A DNA stretch of 64,000 nucleotides from Haloferula sp. BvORR071. Lineage in GTDB: Bacteria; Verrucomicrobiota; Verrucomicrobiia; Verrucomicrobiales; Akkermansiaceae. The stretch spans positions 186,001 to 250,000 of the forward strand of contig NZ_BATP01000039.1 of the NCBI RefSeq assembly GCF_000739615.1, written 5' to 3'. Position 1 is the first letter of the stretch, and each line of letters begins with the position of its first letter. This document shows, in pieces, positions 1-8,596 of the stretch. Made by a program: the position numbers and the translations under genes. A model generated the notes under the pieces. It had not been told where the DNA came from. It made no database searches and saw only the letters and a list, made by a program, of their open reading frames with translations.

Positions 1-416
1 CGATCAACAGCATCCCCTGTGATGTGAAGATGGAGGTGGATTTCCGCGATACCGACAAGGAGACACGAGACAGGGCGCTGGCTCGGATCGGCGACAACAC
101 GCATGCGATCTGCCGGCGGCGCGGGATTAAGATCGATTGGCAGGTAATCAATCAGGATCCGCCGGCAAAGTGCGATCCATCGCTGGTGGCACTGGTGGAG
201 GCTCAGGCGAAGGCGGCGGGCTGCACGCAGCAGCGGATGATCAGCCGGGCCTACCATGACTCGCTCTTCATGGCGCGGGTGTGCCCTACGGTGATGATCT
301 TCATTCCCTGCTACAAGGGCTACAGCCACCGGCCGGATGAGTATAGCTCTCCGGAAGCGATCGCGAAGGGGGTGGCGGTGCTGGCGGGGTGCTTGCGGGA
401 GTTGAGCGTGAAGTGA
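1..416 (+). CDS. Allantoate amidohydrolase / N-carbamoylase, M20 family (3' part)
   Basis: The gene is cut by the left edge: the frame is open from base 3 and stops at 414-416. The remaining ~137 residues look like the C-terminal part of an M20-type zinc amidohydrolase of the hydantoinase/carbamoylase/allantoate amidohydrolase group. They include the 'SIPCDVKMEVDFRDTD' strand that leads from the dimerisation domain, and 'PCYKGYSHRPDEYSSPE' near the end, which supplies the late His and Glu typical of the family. Such enzymes hydrolyse N-carbamoyl or ureido bonds. Sitting 37 bases upstream of xanthine dehydrogenase and near urate oxidase and OHCU decarboxylase, the likely substrate is allantoate or ureidoglycine. 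That assignment is by context. The metal-binding N-terminal part is outside the window. Confidence 0.75.
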   Translation, partial: INSIPCDVKMEVDFRDTDKETRDRALARIGDNTHAICRRRGIKIDWQVINQDPPAKCDPSLVALVEAQAKAAGCTQQRMISRAYHDSLFMARVCPTVMIFIPCYKGYSHRPDEYSSPEAIAKGVAVLAGCLRELSVK

Positions 417-453
417 AACAAACGCGTGGGATTCCGGCCTGCGGGCTGCTAGA

Positions 454-3400
454 ATGCGGAGCGTGTCCGGGAATCCGTCCATCCTGCGAGTCAATGGCAA
501 GGCCTATGAGGTCGGCGCGGTGCCGCTGCATGAGACGGTGCTGGATTTCCTGCGTCGTCAGGGGCTGACGGGGACGAAGTGCGGTTGCAATGAGGGCGAC
601 TGCGGGGCCTGTTCGGTGTTGTTAGTTGAGAAGGACGGCAAGCTGCGCTCGGTGAATTCCTGCCTGGCGCTGGTGCAGGCTTTTGCGGGGCGGGAGATCC
701 GCACGGTGGAGGGGATCGGGCAAGAGGAGAAGCTGCATCCGGTGCAGGCGGCGATGGTGGCTTGCCAGGGTTCACAGTGCGGGTATTGCACGCCGGGTTT
801 CATTGCCTCGATGACCGAGGCTTGGCACCAGCCAACGCCGCCGGATGATGCGGCGATCGCGGATCAGCTTTGCGGGAATCTCTGTCGCTGCACCGGCTAT
901 CGGCCGATCCGCGAGGCGATGGCGAAGGCGCTGGCGGAAAAGGAAACGCGCGCCGAGTGGGAGGCGTGGATGGCTCCGGGTGCGCTGTTGGAGGCCCCGG
1001 TTTCGAGCGCGGTGGGCGAGGGGATGTTTTTGAGGCCGACGACGATTGCCGATGCGCTGGCCTTCAAACGGCAGCATCCGAAGGCCAGTTTCATTGCGGG
1101 TGCCACGGAGATCGCGGTGTGGATCAACAAGCAGCAGTGGCGGCCGGGCGTGCTGATCTCGCTAGATGGCGTGGGCGAGTTGTCTGCGATCCGGTGCCAT
1201 GAGGACGCGTGGGAGATCGGCGGCGCGGCGCGGCTGACGGATATTCAAGATGCCTTGGCAGGGGAGTATCCGGCGCTGGACGAGATGTTCCGCTGCTTTG
1301 CCTCGCGGCAGATCCGGCATCGTGCGACTTTGGGCGGGAACTTGGCTACGGCATCACCGATCGGTGATAGCGCGCCGATCCTGATGGCGCTGGATGCGAC
1401 GCTGCTGCTGGTCTCGGCGGAGGGTGAGCGCGAGGTGCCGCTGGATGAGTTTTTCGTCTCCTATCGCAAGACCCTGTTAGGTCCGGATGAGTTGATTCGC
1501 GCGATCCGGATTCCGCGGAAGCCGAAGGGCAGGCTGGCCTTCTACAAGGTCTCGAAGCGGCGGGAGATGGACATCTCGATCGTGGCGGCGGGATTCCGGG
1601 TGCTGACGGATGAGGCGGGGGTCGTCACGGAAGCGCGCTTGGCATTCGGCGGAGTGGCGGATAGGCCGATGCGGGCGAAGAAAGCGGAAGCGGCGTTGAT
1701 CGGGCGGCCGCTTGCGATGAACGACGAGATCGCCAGCTTGGACGAGGCTTTCACGCCCTTGGATGATGTGCGGAGCAGTTCTGCCTACCGTCGTGCGGTG
1801 ATGCGGGGCTTGTTCGAGAAGTTCATTGCGGGCGATGAGGCAGAAGCTCTAGTGCTGCACGAGCAATTCGATGGCGGCACAGGGATCGCGCATGAAAGCG
1901 CGCGCGGGCATGTGACCGGCTCAGCCCGCTATGTGCACGATACGGCGCTTTCACGGCCGATGCTGGAGGTGTGGACAGTGCGTTCGAAGGTGGCGCGGGG
2001 TGTCTTGAAGAAGCTGGATGTTTCCGCGGCGAGGAATATGCCAGGCGTGAGCTTGGTGCTGATTGCGGAAGATCTTCCTGGCGCGAACAACAGCGGGCCT
2101 TCGCGGCATGATGAACCTTTGCTCGCAGAGCATGAGATCCTCTTCCATGGGCAGGCGATTGCCTTCGTGGTGGGGGATTCGCTGGGGGCTTGCCGGATTG
2201 CGGCGGGCTTGATGACGGTGGAGATCGAGGAGCTGCCCCCGATTCTGGGGGTGGAGGCGGCGCTAGAGGCGGGGTCTTTCCACACGGATCCGCATGTGTT
2301 GGCTCGCGGGGATGTGAAGGCGGGTTTGGCTGGCTCGCCGCATTTGTTAGAGGGGGCCTTCTCCTTCGGCGGCCAAGAGCACTTCTATCTGGAGACGCAT
2401 GCCGCATGGGCAGAGGCGGATGGCGAGGGCGGCATGTATGTGGCGAGTTCAACGCAGCATCCTTCCGAGATCCAGACCATCGTGGCGGAGGCTCTGGGTG
2501 TGCCGCGACACAAGGTGGTGGTGGAATCGCCGCGGATGGGGGGAGGCTTCGGCGGGAAGGAAACGCAGGGCAATGCGATCGCCGCGCTGTGTTCGGTGGC
2601 AGCGCTGAAGACCGGGAAGCCGGTGCGCTGGCAGCTGGATCGCGATGAGGACATGGTCAGCACCGGCAAGCGGCATCCTTTCCTGGCGCGCTACAAGGTG
2701 GGCTACGATGAGCAGGGGATGCTGCAGGCCGCGGAGGTTTTCCTGTGGTCGGATGGCGGCTGGTCACTGGATCTCTCTCTGCCGGTTACGGATCGCGCGC
2801 TCTTCCACCTCGATAACGCTTACTACATCCCGAACGTCCACTTCGAGGGCCGGGTGGCGAAGACGAATGTGACTTCGCAAACCGCATTCCGCGGCTTCGG
2901 CGGGCCACAGGGGATGCTAGTGATCGAGGAGATCGTAGGGCGAATCGCGCTCAAGCTCGGCTTACCAGCGGAAGAGGTGCGGCGGCGGAATTTCTATCAC
3001 GGTAGCGGCGAGACGAACACGACGCACTACGGTGCGGAGATCGGCGACAACCGGGTGGGCCAGATCTGGGATGAACTACTGCTGACATCGGAGTTCGCGA
3101 AGCGCCGCACAGCCATTGATGCTTGGAATGCCGCGCATCCCCACCGCAAGCGCGGGCTGGCGATCACGCCGGTGAAATTCGGGATCAGCTTTACGCTCAC
3201 CTACTACAATCAGGCCGGGGCGCTGGTGCTGGTCTATGCGGATGGCTCCGTGCAAGTGAACCACGGCGGCACCGAGATGGGCCAGGGCTTGCACACCAAG
3301 ATCCTCGGCGTGGCGATGCGCGAGCTCGGCCTTCCCGCAAAGAGCATCCGCCTGATGCACACGCGCACCGACAAGGTGCCAAACACCTCCGCCACAGCGG

Positions 3401-4161
3401 CCAGCTCCGGATCGGACCTCAATGGCATGGCCGTGGCCGATGCCTGCCGACAAATCCGCGAGCGCCTCGCGCCACTGGCTGCGGAGAAGATCGGGTGCAG
3501 GCCGGAGGAGATTAGCTTTCACGATGGCTCCGCGCATGGTCCGGGTGGCTCGATTGCTTTCCCGGATCTCACGATGCTGGCCTACCAGCGCCGCGTGCAG
3601 CTTTCCGCCGCCGGCTTCTATGCCACGCCGGACCTGAAGTGGGATTGGAACGTCGGTAAAGGAAGGCCCTTCTTCTACTATGCCTGCGGGGCAGCGGTCA
3701 GCGAGGTGGAGATCGATGGCTTCACCGGCATGAGCCGGGTGAAGCGTGTGGATATCCTGCACGATGTCGGTGATTCACTGAATCCTTCGGTGGATCGCGG
3801 CCAGATTGAGGGTGGCTTTGTGCAGGGAATGGGTTGGCTCACGCGGGAGGAACTGAAGTGGAATGACAAGGGTGTGCTGTTGACCCACAGCGCGAGCACC
3901 TACGCCATCCCGGCAATCAGTGATGCGCCGGAAGACCTGCGGGTCACGCTGCTGAAGAACGCGACGCAGCAGAAGACCATCCACGGTAGCAAGGCCGTTG
4001 GTGAGCCGCCTCTCATGCTGGCGATTTCCGTTAGGGAGGCGATCCGCGATGCGGTGGCGGCGTTTGGCGGTGGCGGGGATTTTGATTTGGCTTCTCCGGC
4101 GACGGGAGAGGGAGTAAAGGCGAGTGTGGACCAGCGGAAATCGAACGCTGGTCTCGCCTGA
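454..4161 (+). CDS. xdh: Xanthine dehydrogenase, single-chain (Fe-S/FAD/molybdopterin fusion)
   Basis: Oxidises hypoxanthine and xanthine to urate. This 1235-residue protein carries all modules that most bacteria split into XdhA and XdhB. The N-terminal plant-type [2Fe-2S] domain shows CGCNEGDCGACSV, with the remaining Cys soon after. The second [2Fe-2S] domain shows CGYCTPGF and CRCTGYRPI. A FAD-binding domain spans roughly residues 190-460, with the ATLGGNLATASPIGD strand. The molybdopterin domains run from ~480 to the end, with GGGFGGKE and AFRGFGGPQG. The catalytic Glu is Glu1184 in KAVGEPPL. There is no signal peptide, so it is cytoplasmic. A TAGAAT hexamer at 450-455 overlaps the ATG, so a GTG at 463, three codons in, is an alternative start. 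The maturation factor xdhC lies at 7795-8583 on the opposite strand. Confidence 0.95.
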   Translation: MRSVSGNPSILRVNGKAYEVGAVPLHETVLDFLRRQGLTGTKCGCNEGDCGACSVLLVEKDGKLRSVNSCLALVQAFAGREIRTVEGIGQEEKLHPVQAAMVACQGSQCGYCTPGFIASMTEAWHQPTPPDDAAIADQLCGNLCRCTGYRPIREAMAKALAEKETRAEWEAWMAPGALLEAPVSSAVGEGMFLRPTTIADALAFKRQHPKASFIAGATEIAVWINKQQWRPGVLISLDGVGELSAIRCHEDAWEIGGAARLTDIQDALAGEYPALDEMFRCFASRQIRHRATLGGNLATASPIGDSAPILMALDATLLLVSAEGEREVPLDEFFVSYRKTLLGPDELIRAIRIPRKPKGRLAFYKVSKRREMDISIVAAGFRVLTDEAGVVTEARLAFGGVADRPMRAKKAEAALIGRPLAMNDEIASLDEAFTPLDDVRSSSAYRRAVMRGLFEKFIAGDEAEALVLHEQFDGGTGIAHESARGHVTGSARYVHDTALSRPMLEVWTVRSKVARGVLKKLDVSAARNMPGVSLVLIAEDLPGANNSGPSRHDEPLLAEHEILFHGQAIAFVVGDSLGACRIAAGLMTVEIEELPPILGVEAALEAGSFHTDPHVLARGDVKAGLAGSPHLLEGAFSFGGQEHFYLETHAAWAEADGEGGMYVASSTQHPSEIQTIVAEALGVPRHKVVVESPRMGGGFGGKETQGNAIAALCSVAALKTGKPVRWQLDRDEDMVSTGKRHPFLARYKVGYDEQGMLQAAEVFLWSDGGWSLDLSLPVTDRALFHLDNAYYIPNVHFEGRVAKTNVTSQTAFRGFGGPQGMLVIEEIVGRIALKLGLPAEEVRRRNFYHGSGETNTTHYGAEIGDNRVGQIWDELLLTSEFAKRRTAIDAWNAAHPHRKRGLAITPVKFGISFTLTYYNQAGALVLVYADGSVQVNHGGTEMGQGLHTKILGVAMRELGLPAKSIRLMHTRTDKVPNTSATAASSGSDLNGMAVADACRQIRERLAPLAAEKIGCRPEEISFHDGSAHGPGGSIAFPDLTMLAYQRRVQLSAAGFYATPDLKWDWNVGKGRPFFYYACGAAVSEVEIDGFTGMSRVKRVDILHDVGDSLNPSVDRGQIEGGFVQGMGWLTREELKWNDKGVLLTHSASTYAIPAISDAPEDLRVTLLKNATQQKTIHGSKAVGEPPLMLAISVREAIRDAVAAFGGGGDFDLASPATGEGVKASVDQRKSNAGLA

Positions 4162-4179
4162 ACATCCGATCCAAGAGCC

Positions 4180-4704
4180 ATGCGACCTCCAATCAAATCC
4201 CTGCTTGTCGTTTTGGGCATTGTGGTCATCGGGCTATTGGCGTGGAGGACCCAACTCAGCTACGCATCGACAACCTTTGCAGGGCCGGACTTCCACACGC
4301 TGAATCGTGCGGACCTTTCGAAGGTGGCGTCCGATCTGTCGCTTCACCTTGAGGGGCTTGGCTTCAAGGCCGCAGGTTCACCCTCCGAAATGGATTCAAG
4401 GGCTGGCGTCGTGGGCGCGAATACTAAGCGCGGGTGGTTCGTGAGGAAGGAGTCGGGCAATCGGGCGATCTGGGTCGTGGTGGACATTGATCCGGCGCGC
4501 GTGGCGACGATGGTCAAATGGGAGAACCACGGCACGAAGAGGAGCAGGGTGGAGGCAGAGAACGAAGCCCTTCGCTTCGCGATGAAGCTGGACGATTGGT
4601 TCCGTGCGCGCAGTGAGGCGAACCAGCTCCCGGCGGAAATCGGGGAGAAGAGAAGAAGATGGTTCGCCGATGAATTGGCGCAAAACCAAGGTGGCAATCC
4701 TTGA
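4180..4704 (+). CDS. Hypothetical protein with one N-terminal membrane anchor
   Basis: Not recognised; 174 residues. An N-terminal hydrophobic stretch (about residues 7-22, LLVVLGIVVIGLLAW) suggests an uncleaved membrane anchor. It is followed by a soluble, charged domain of about 140 residues, presumably outside the cytoplasm. The second half is rich in Arg, Glu and Lys and probably helical. It starts 18 bases after the xanthine dehydrogenase stop and is followed 9 bases later by the zinc-ribbon gene. The ribosome-binding site of that next gene overlaps its stop codon, so the two are probably co-transcribed. Confidence 0.7.
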   Translation: MRPPIKSLLVVLGIVVIGLLAWRTQLSYASTTFAGPDFHTLNRADLSKVASDLSLHLEGLGFKAAGSPSEMDSRAGVVGANTKRGWFVRKESGNRAIWVVVDIDPARVATMVKWENHGTKRSRVEAENEALRFAMKLDDWFRARSEANQLPAEIGEKRRRWFADELAQNQGGNP

Positions 4705-4713
4705 GGAAGAGAG

Positions 4714-4995
4714 ATGTTTTTCCAGAATCCAGCCAAGTACACCTGCGTCTGCATTCCCTGCAAGATGTCGTACCGGCGTCCCCGCCAGCACATCGACTTC
4801 GATTGTCCCTTATGCGGCAAGCGCTGCGAGGTGATTCCTTTCGGGGACGCGATGCCCAGTCCGAAGCGGCGGAAGCAATGGAAAGTCTTCTGCCAGGCCT
4901 ATCTCAAGCGGCTCTCCACGCAGGAATACTACCGGCGGATCCTGGATGAGACTTTCAGGACTCCCGGCAAGCTGCGGCGCGGGCGGAGGTGTTGA
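4714..4995 (+). CDS. Small zinc-ribbon-like protein
   Basis: A 93-residue protein with two Cys pairs, CVCIPC near residue 11 and CPLCGKRC near residue 31, which form a likely zinc ribbon. The remainder is strongly basic (KRRKQWK, GKLRRGRRC), so nucleic-acid binding is possible, but nothing in the sequence fixes a function. It has a strong Shine-Dalgarno stretch (gaggaagag) directly before the ATG, overlapping the stop of the preceding gene, which indicates coupled expression. Its 3' end lies about 50 bases before the most likely start of the PARG-like gene. Confidence 0.65.
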   Translation: MFFQNPAKYTCVCIPCKMSYRRPRQHIDFDCPLCGKRCEVIPFGDAMPSPKRRKQWKVFCQAYLKRLSTQEYYRRILDETFRTPGKLRRGRRC

Positions 4996-5045
4996 GTGAG
5001 GGTAAGGCTTCCCAATGCCACTTGGTCTTTGTAGAGCAAGCTGGA

Positions 5046-5885
5046 ATGAAGCGCTCGGCAAGGATGGGGATCGCGAAGGAGACGGTCGGGATTGTCGATC
5101 GAGGGCTCTATCAGTCGGCGAAGGGCAAGCAGGTGAATATCAAGGATGCGGTGTCCGCTTGCCTGCGTGAAACCCGCCTCTATTCCCCGGAGGACCTGGA
5201 GGAACTTCGGAAGACAATCTTGGCACAAGCGAAAGAGTCCCGAGAGATGCAGATCGAAGTGGTGAATGAGACCACTCTTTCGGGGATCTTCCGGCTGGCC
5301 AGTGAGGGCTGCGGGCGGATTGCGGTGTTGAACTTCGCTTCTGCCAAGAATCCGGGTGGAGGATTTCTCAATGGCAGCGAGGCCCAGGAAGAATCGCTAG
5401 CGAGGAGCTCGGCGCTGCATGCTTCGCAGTTCAAGGCATGGGACTTCTATGAGAAGCACCGTGCTTCGCCATCCCTGCTGTATTCGGACTCGATGATTGC
5501 ATCGCCCGGATGTCCGGTGATCCGGGACGATGAGGGGCAGTTGCTTGAAGAGCCCCGCCTCGTCGATTTCATCACCAGCCCAGCCCCCAATGCGGGTGCC
5601 GCTGTTGACAGCCGGCCGGAGGACTTGCCTCTGATCCCGGAGACCTTCCGGAGACGATCCGAGTATGTGCTCGCCTTGGCTGCGGCGATGAATTGCGACA
5701 GCTTGGTCTTGGGGGCCTGGGGCTGTGGTGTGTTCCGGAATGATCCGGCGATGGTGGCAGGGGTGTTCCGGGATTGGCTAAACGACGATGTGTGGCGCGG
5801 CCGCTTCAAGCGGGTTCGGTTTTCGGTATTGGATCGCTCTGCGGAGATGGAGACCTTCAAGGCCTTCGAGCGGGCCTTTGCCTAG
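5046..5885 (+). CDS. TIGR02452-type microbial PARG / macrodomain-like protein
   Basis: A protein of about 279 residues resembling bacterial poly(ADP-ribose) glycohydrolase-like proteins (TIGR02452, DUF2263). These remove ADP-ribose from targets or process ADP-ribosylated molecules. The key signature is visible: NPGGGFLNGSEAQEE, matching the PARG loop GGG-x(6-8)-QEE with the catalytic Glu pair. Before it stands IAVLNFASAKNPGG, and towards the end is LVLGAWGCGVFRNDP, the usual second nucleotide-binding loop. The start was set at ATG 5046. An open upstream extension to 4989 overlaps the zinc-ribbon gene and lacks family-like sequence, and ATG 5064 is also possible. No ADP-ribosyltransferase is visible nearby, so the substrate is unknown. 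Its stop overlaps the convergent acetyltransferase stop. Confidence 0.82.
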   Translation: MKRSARMGIAKETVGIVDRGLYQSAKGKQVNIKDAVSACLRETRLYSPEDLEELRKTILAQAKESREMQIEVVNETTLSGIFRLASEGCGRIAVLNFASAKNPGGGFLNGSEAQEESLARSSALHASQFKAWDFYEKHRASPSLLYSDSMIASPGCPVIRDDEGQLLEEPRLVDFITSPAPNAGAAVDSRPEDLPLIPETFRRRSEYVLALAAAMNCDSLVLGAWGCGVFRNDPAMVAGVFRDWLNDDVWRGRFKRVRFSVLDRSAEMETFKAFERAFA

Positions 5886-6478
5886 CATTGACGGGCCAGG
5901 GGAGTGCACGAAGCCATGGCGGCTTGCCACTCCGCGCTGTCTCTGAGCGAGGGAGCGAGAAAGGGGGCGGCGGGCTCGGGATCGAGAGGTCGCAGGGCCA
6001 GCGACCACCACCCCACATCGTGCCAAGCGCCGAACTTGTAGCCGACCTGTTTGTAAATGCCTACGGGCTCGAAGCCCATGGACTCGTGGATGCCGACGCT
6101 GCCGGGATTCGGCAGGGTGATGCCGGCGTAGGCATTGTAGATGCCTTGCAAGCGCAGCAGGGCGAAGAGCGAGGTGTAGAGCGCCCGGCCGATGCCGCGC
6201 CGGTGATAGTCCGGGTGAATGTAAACCGAGACATTCACCGACCATTGGTAGGCCGCTCGCTCATGATGGGCTGAGGCGTAGACGTAGCCGGCGACTTCGT
6301 CGTCGATCTCGCAGACGAGCCAGGGGAAGCGCTGTTGGATGGCCTGCATCCGGTCCTCCATCTGGCCGACGGTAGGCGGATCGATCTCGAAGGAGATCAC
6401 GGTGTCGCGGACGATGGCGGCGTAGATCGCTTGGATCGGCGCGGCATCGGCCAAGGTGGCTTCCCGGATCAGAGGCAT
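5882..6478 (-). CDS. GNAT N-acetyltransferase (phosphinothricin acetyltransferase-like)
   Basis: A GNAT-fold acetyltransferase of 198 residues that moves an acetyl group from acetyl-CoA to a small amine. It starts MPLIREATLADAAPI and contains the acetyl-CoA pyrophosphate loop motif HRRGIGRAL. The later segments GITLPNPGSVGIHESMGFEPVG and VGYKFGAWHDVGWW are characteristic of the phosphinothricin/methionine sulfoximine acetyltransferase (PAT, YncA) subgroup. Open frame continues far upstream, but family similarity begins at the ATG at 6478, so that start was used. The last bases overlap the convergent PARG-like gene. The natural substrate is unknown. Methionine sulfoximine or similar analogues are typical for the subgroup. 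Confidence 0.88.
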   Translation of the reverse strand: MPLIREATLADAAPIQAIYAAIVRDTVISFEIDPPTVGQMEDRMQAIQQRFPWLVCEIDDEVAGYVYASAHHERAAYQWSVNVSVYIHPDYHRRGIGRALYTSLFALLRLQGIYNAYAGITLPNPGSVGIHESMGFEPVGIYKQVGYKFGAWHDVGWWSLALRPLDPEPAAPFLAPSLRDSAEWQAAMASCTPLARQC

Positions 6479-6535
6479 GCTTTCTTCATACCTTGCGTGG
6501 CAAGATCCGCGAGATCTGCTAGGAAGGGCATTGGA

Positions 6536-7186
6536 ATGCCCGCCGCCGGACCGATCAATCTCTCCACTCCACTGGGGCTGCGGACGGCCTTCCGCTTTCC
6601 CTTGCAGTCGAAGTTGTCGCAGGCTGAGGTGTTGCAGGGATCGGCCTGGCTCCTGGTGCCCTTCATCGGCTGGTTGCTGAATATGGGACACCGGATCGCG
6701 ATGACCCATCGCATGCAGCACGGCCTGGAAGCATGGCCGGCGTGGACGAACTACAGGACCCTGCTCAAGCACGGCGCGATCACCTTCCTCGGCATGCTGG
6801 AGTATCACTTGCCGGCGCTGGTCTGCGAGGCGCTGGCTTGGCACTTCGGCTCGGTCTGGCTGCATGTATTGGCGGCGGTGCTGTGGATCGTGGCGACTAT
6901 CGCGGTGCCGGGATACATAACGCACTACTGCTTCACGCTGGATCCCCGGGAGGTCTTCGATCCCTTCCGCGCGATGCGGCGGGTGTTCCAAGGCGGCCGG
7001 GCCTATTGGAAGGCTTGGGGGATCGCATTGGCGGCGCTGGCTTGTTCCTTCCTCGGGCTGCTGGTGGGAGGCTTCGGATTCTTGGTGAGCAGCGTGTGGT
7101 TTTGGCAAGTGGCGGGCTTCTCCTTCGCGACGGTATTTTCGGAAAAGTTCGGGCTGCGCCGGGAAATGGCGGAGGATTCCCGGTAG
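6536..7186 (+). CDS. DUF4013-like multi-pass membrane protein
   Basis: A 216-residue integral membrane protein with about four or five hydrophobic segments: SAWLLVPFIGWLL, the VWLHVLAAVLWIVATIAVPG region, IALAALACSFLGLLVGGFGFLV, and the shorter VWFWQVAGFSFATVF. The order of segments and the 'VPGYITHYCFTLDPREVFDPF' style loop resemble DUF4013 proteins, whose role is unknown. The ATG at 6536 was chosen because it has an aggaag ribosome-binding stretch in front and because the upstream frame is an antisense shadow of the acetyltransferase. It is divergent from the acetyltransferase, with about 57 bases between the starts. Confidence 0.75.
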   Translation: MPAAGPINLSTPLGLRTAFRFPLQSKLSQAEVLQGSAWLLVPFIGWLLNMGHRIAMTHRMQHGLEAWPAWTNYRTLLKHGAITFLGMLEYHLPALVCEALAWHFGSVWLHVLAAVLWIVATIAVPGYITHYCFTLDPREVFDPFRAMRRVFQGGRAYWKAWGIALAALACSFLGLLVGGFGFLVSSVWFWQVAGFSFATVFSEKFGLRREMAEDSR

Positions 7187-7235
7187 CGGATTTGGGATAA
7201 CCCACGAGCCGACGAACATTTGGAACTCCGTTTCG

Positions 7236-7787
7236 TCAACCCGCCGAGCTGTGCTGTGGAATACAGGTGAGCTTCGCCATGATCCTCCGTTGCCGCCATC
7301 TTCCAAGCATGAGGATGGGGCTCCAGATGAGCAGGAAAGCTGCGGGCGGCATCCAGAGTGCAAGGTTGACGCGGTACATCCGGATGGGAGCGGAAGGGGT
7401 CCCCGGTGGGATAGGAGAGCCCGGCGTCCACGCTGTGCCTGGAGAGTGGAAGAAGCGCTGGCCATCGCTCCAAGCGTAGAAATCGGGCAGCCACAGGTCA
7501 TAGCCCATTCCAGTTTGGCGGGTCCGCTCGACCGCGAGCCGTTTTCCTGGGGGTGGTGTCGGTGCTAGCCAAGGACCCTCATTCCACTCGACGTACAATC
7601 GGCCGGGATTGATGAAAGCATGGAAGGGTTCTTTCGGTGGTGTTCGTCCCACCGAGATTCGAGTCGCATGGATAAAGGAATCACCCCAGATCCAGAGCAG
7701 GAAGGAGAGAGTGATGAGGCCCATCCAGAATGTCGCCGACCGGCGCAGCGGTTTGATGGCCGGGATGGGTGGCGGAGTGGCTTCCAT
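7236..7787 (-). CDS. Hypothetical protein with two membrane segments
   Basis: Not recognised; 183 residues from ATG 7787. There is one hydrophobic segment near the N-terminus (ATFWMGLITLSFLLWIW) and another near the C-terminus (LALWMPPAAFLLIWSPILML). They flank a proline- and tryptophan-rich region of about 100 residues that probably lies outside the cytoplasm. It begins only 7 bases after the stop of xdhC, on the same strand, so it is likely in one transcript with xdhC. A role in purine breakdown cannot be claimed from this alone. The longer open frame to 7850 would overlap xdhC and is less likely. Confidence 0.7.
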   Translation of the reverse strand: MEATPPPIPAIKPLRRSATFWMGLITLSFLLWIWGDSFIHATRISVGRTPPKEPFHAFINPGRLYVEWNEGPWLAPTPPPGKRLAVERTRQTGMGYDLWLPDFYAWSDGQRFFHSPGTAWTPGSPIPPGTPSAPIRMYRVNLALWMPPAAFLLIWSPILMLGRWRQRRIMAKLTCIPQHSSAG

Positions 7788-7794
7788 GAAAGGG

Positions 7795-8583
7795 CTACGG
7801 CGAGTTTCTTGCGGGGCCTGCCGATCTTCTCTCCAAGAGTTGCGCCGCAATGCTGATCGCGATCTCGTGCGGATCGTTGTCGCCGATCGGCAGGCCGAGG
7901 GGGCAGGTGATTCGGTCTAACGAGGCTTCCGCGATTCCCGCGGCGCGGAGATCGCGGAGCAGGGCGGCGCGCTTGGAGGCACTGCCGATCACACCCACGA
8001 AAGGAATCGCGGGGAAGTGGGTGAGGACTTCCTTCAGCACGGGGACATCCGTGCCGTGGCCCTTGGTGATCGAGAGGACGAAAGAGCGCTCGGTGAGCAG
8101 GGCGGTGCCGGCCTCGAAGCTATCGAGGTGATGGAGCTGGAGATTGCGGGCGGAGGGAAGGCGGTCGAGCCACTCCTTGCGGATGTCGATGACCTCGAGC
8201 TGACAGGAGAGGGGAGTGAGGACCGGGACAAGGGCCTGAACGATGTGGCCCGCGCCGAAGACGACGATGTGCCAAGGCGGCTTCGCGGCGATGCGCTCAA
8301 AGAGCAGGGTCATCTCGCCGCCACAAGTCATGCCGATGTCCTGCTGGAGATTCCAGCGGTGGAGGCGGGTGATCTCCGGTGAATCTAGTAGTAAGAGCGC
8401 TTCATCGATGGCCTTGGCTTCAATCCTGCCGCCGCCGACGGTGCCGGAGAGCAAGCCCTCGCGGGTCACGAGGATCTTCGCGCCGGCATCAGCGGGGACG
8501 CTGCCGCGCGCTGCGGCGACGGTGACCAGGATGAGATCCACTCCCGTTTCCTGGCAGCGGAGGATTTCTTGCCAAGGGGTCAT
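7795..8583 (-). CDS. xdhC: Xanthine dehydrogenase accessory protein XdhC
   Basis: XdhC-family chaperones bind the molybdenum cofactor, promote its sulfuration and insert it into xanthine dehydrogenase. The 262-residue protein has both expected parts. The N-terminal XdhC/CoxI domain shows VTVAAARGSVPADAGAKILV, LLSGTVGGGRIEAKAI and GMTCGGEM (the conserved Cys). The C-terminal Rossmann domain starts at VVFGAGHIVQALVPVL and includes the ending YVGVIGS-like stretch FVGVIGSASKRAALL. The fused xanthine dehydrogenase at 454-4161 is the obvious client. It is separated from urate oxidase, on the same strand, by an 85-base spacer holding a short word-like repeat. Confidence 0.93.
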   Translation of the reverse strand: MTPWQEILRCQETGVDLILVTVAAARGSVPADAGAKILVTREGLLSGTVGGGRIEAKAIDEALLLLDSPEITRLHRWNLQQDIGMTCGGEMTLLFERIAAKPPWHIVVFGAGHIVQALVPVLTPLSCQLEVIDIRKEWLDRLPSARNLQLHHLDSFEAGTALLTERSFVLSITKGHGTDVPVLKEVLTHFPAIPFVGVIGSASKRAALLRDLRAAGIAEASLDRITCPLGLPIGDNDPHEIAISIAAQLLERRSAGPARNSP

Positions 8584-8596
8584 GGGAGAAAGGCAG

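Noticed and set aside
6479-7501. Long N-terminal extension of the GNAT acetyltransferase on the minus strand
   Set aside because: The extra ~340 residues are antisense to the DUF4013-like gene and low-complexity; GNAT similarity begins at ATG 6478.
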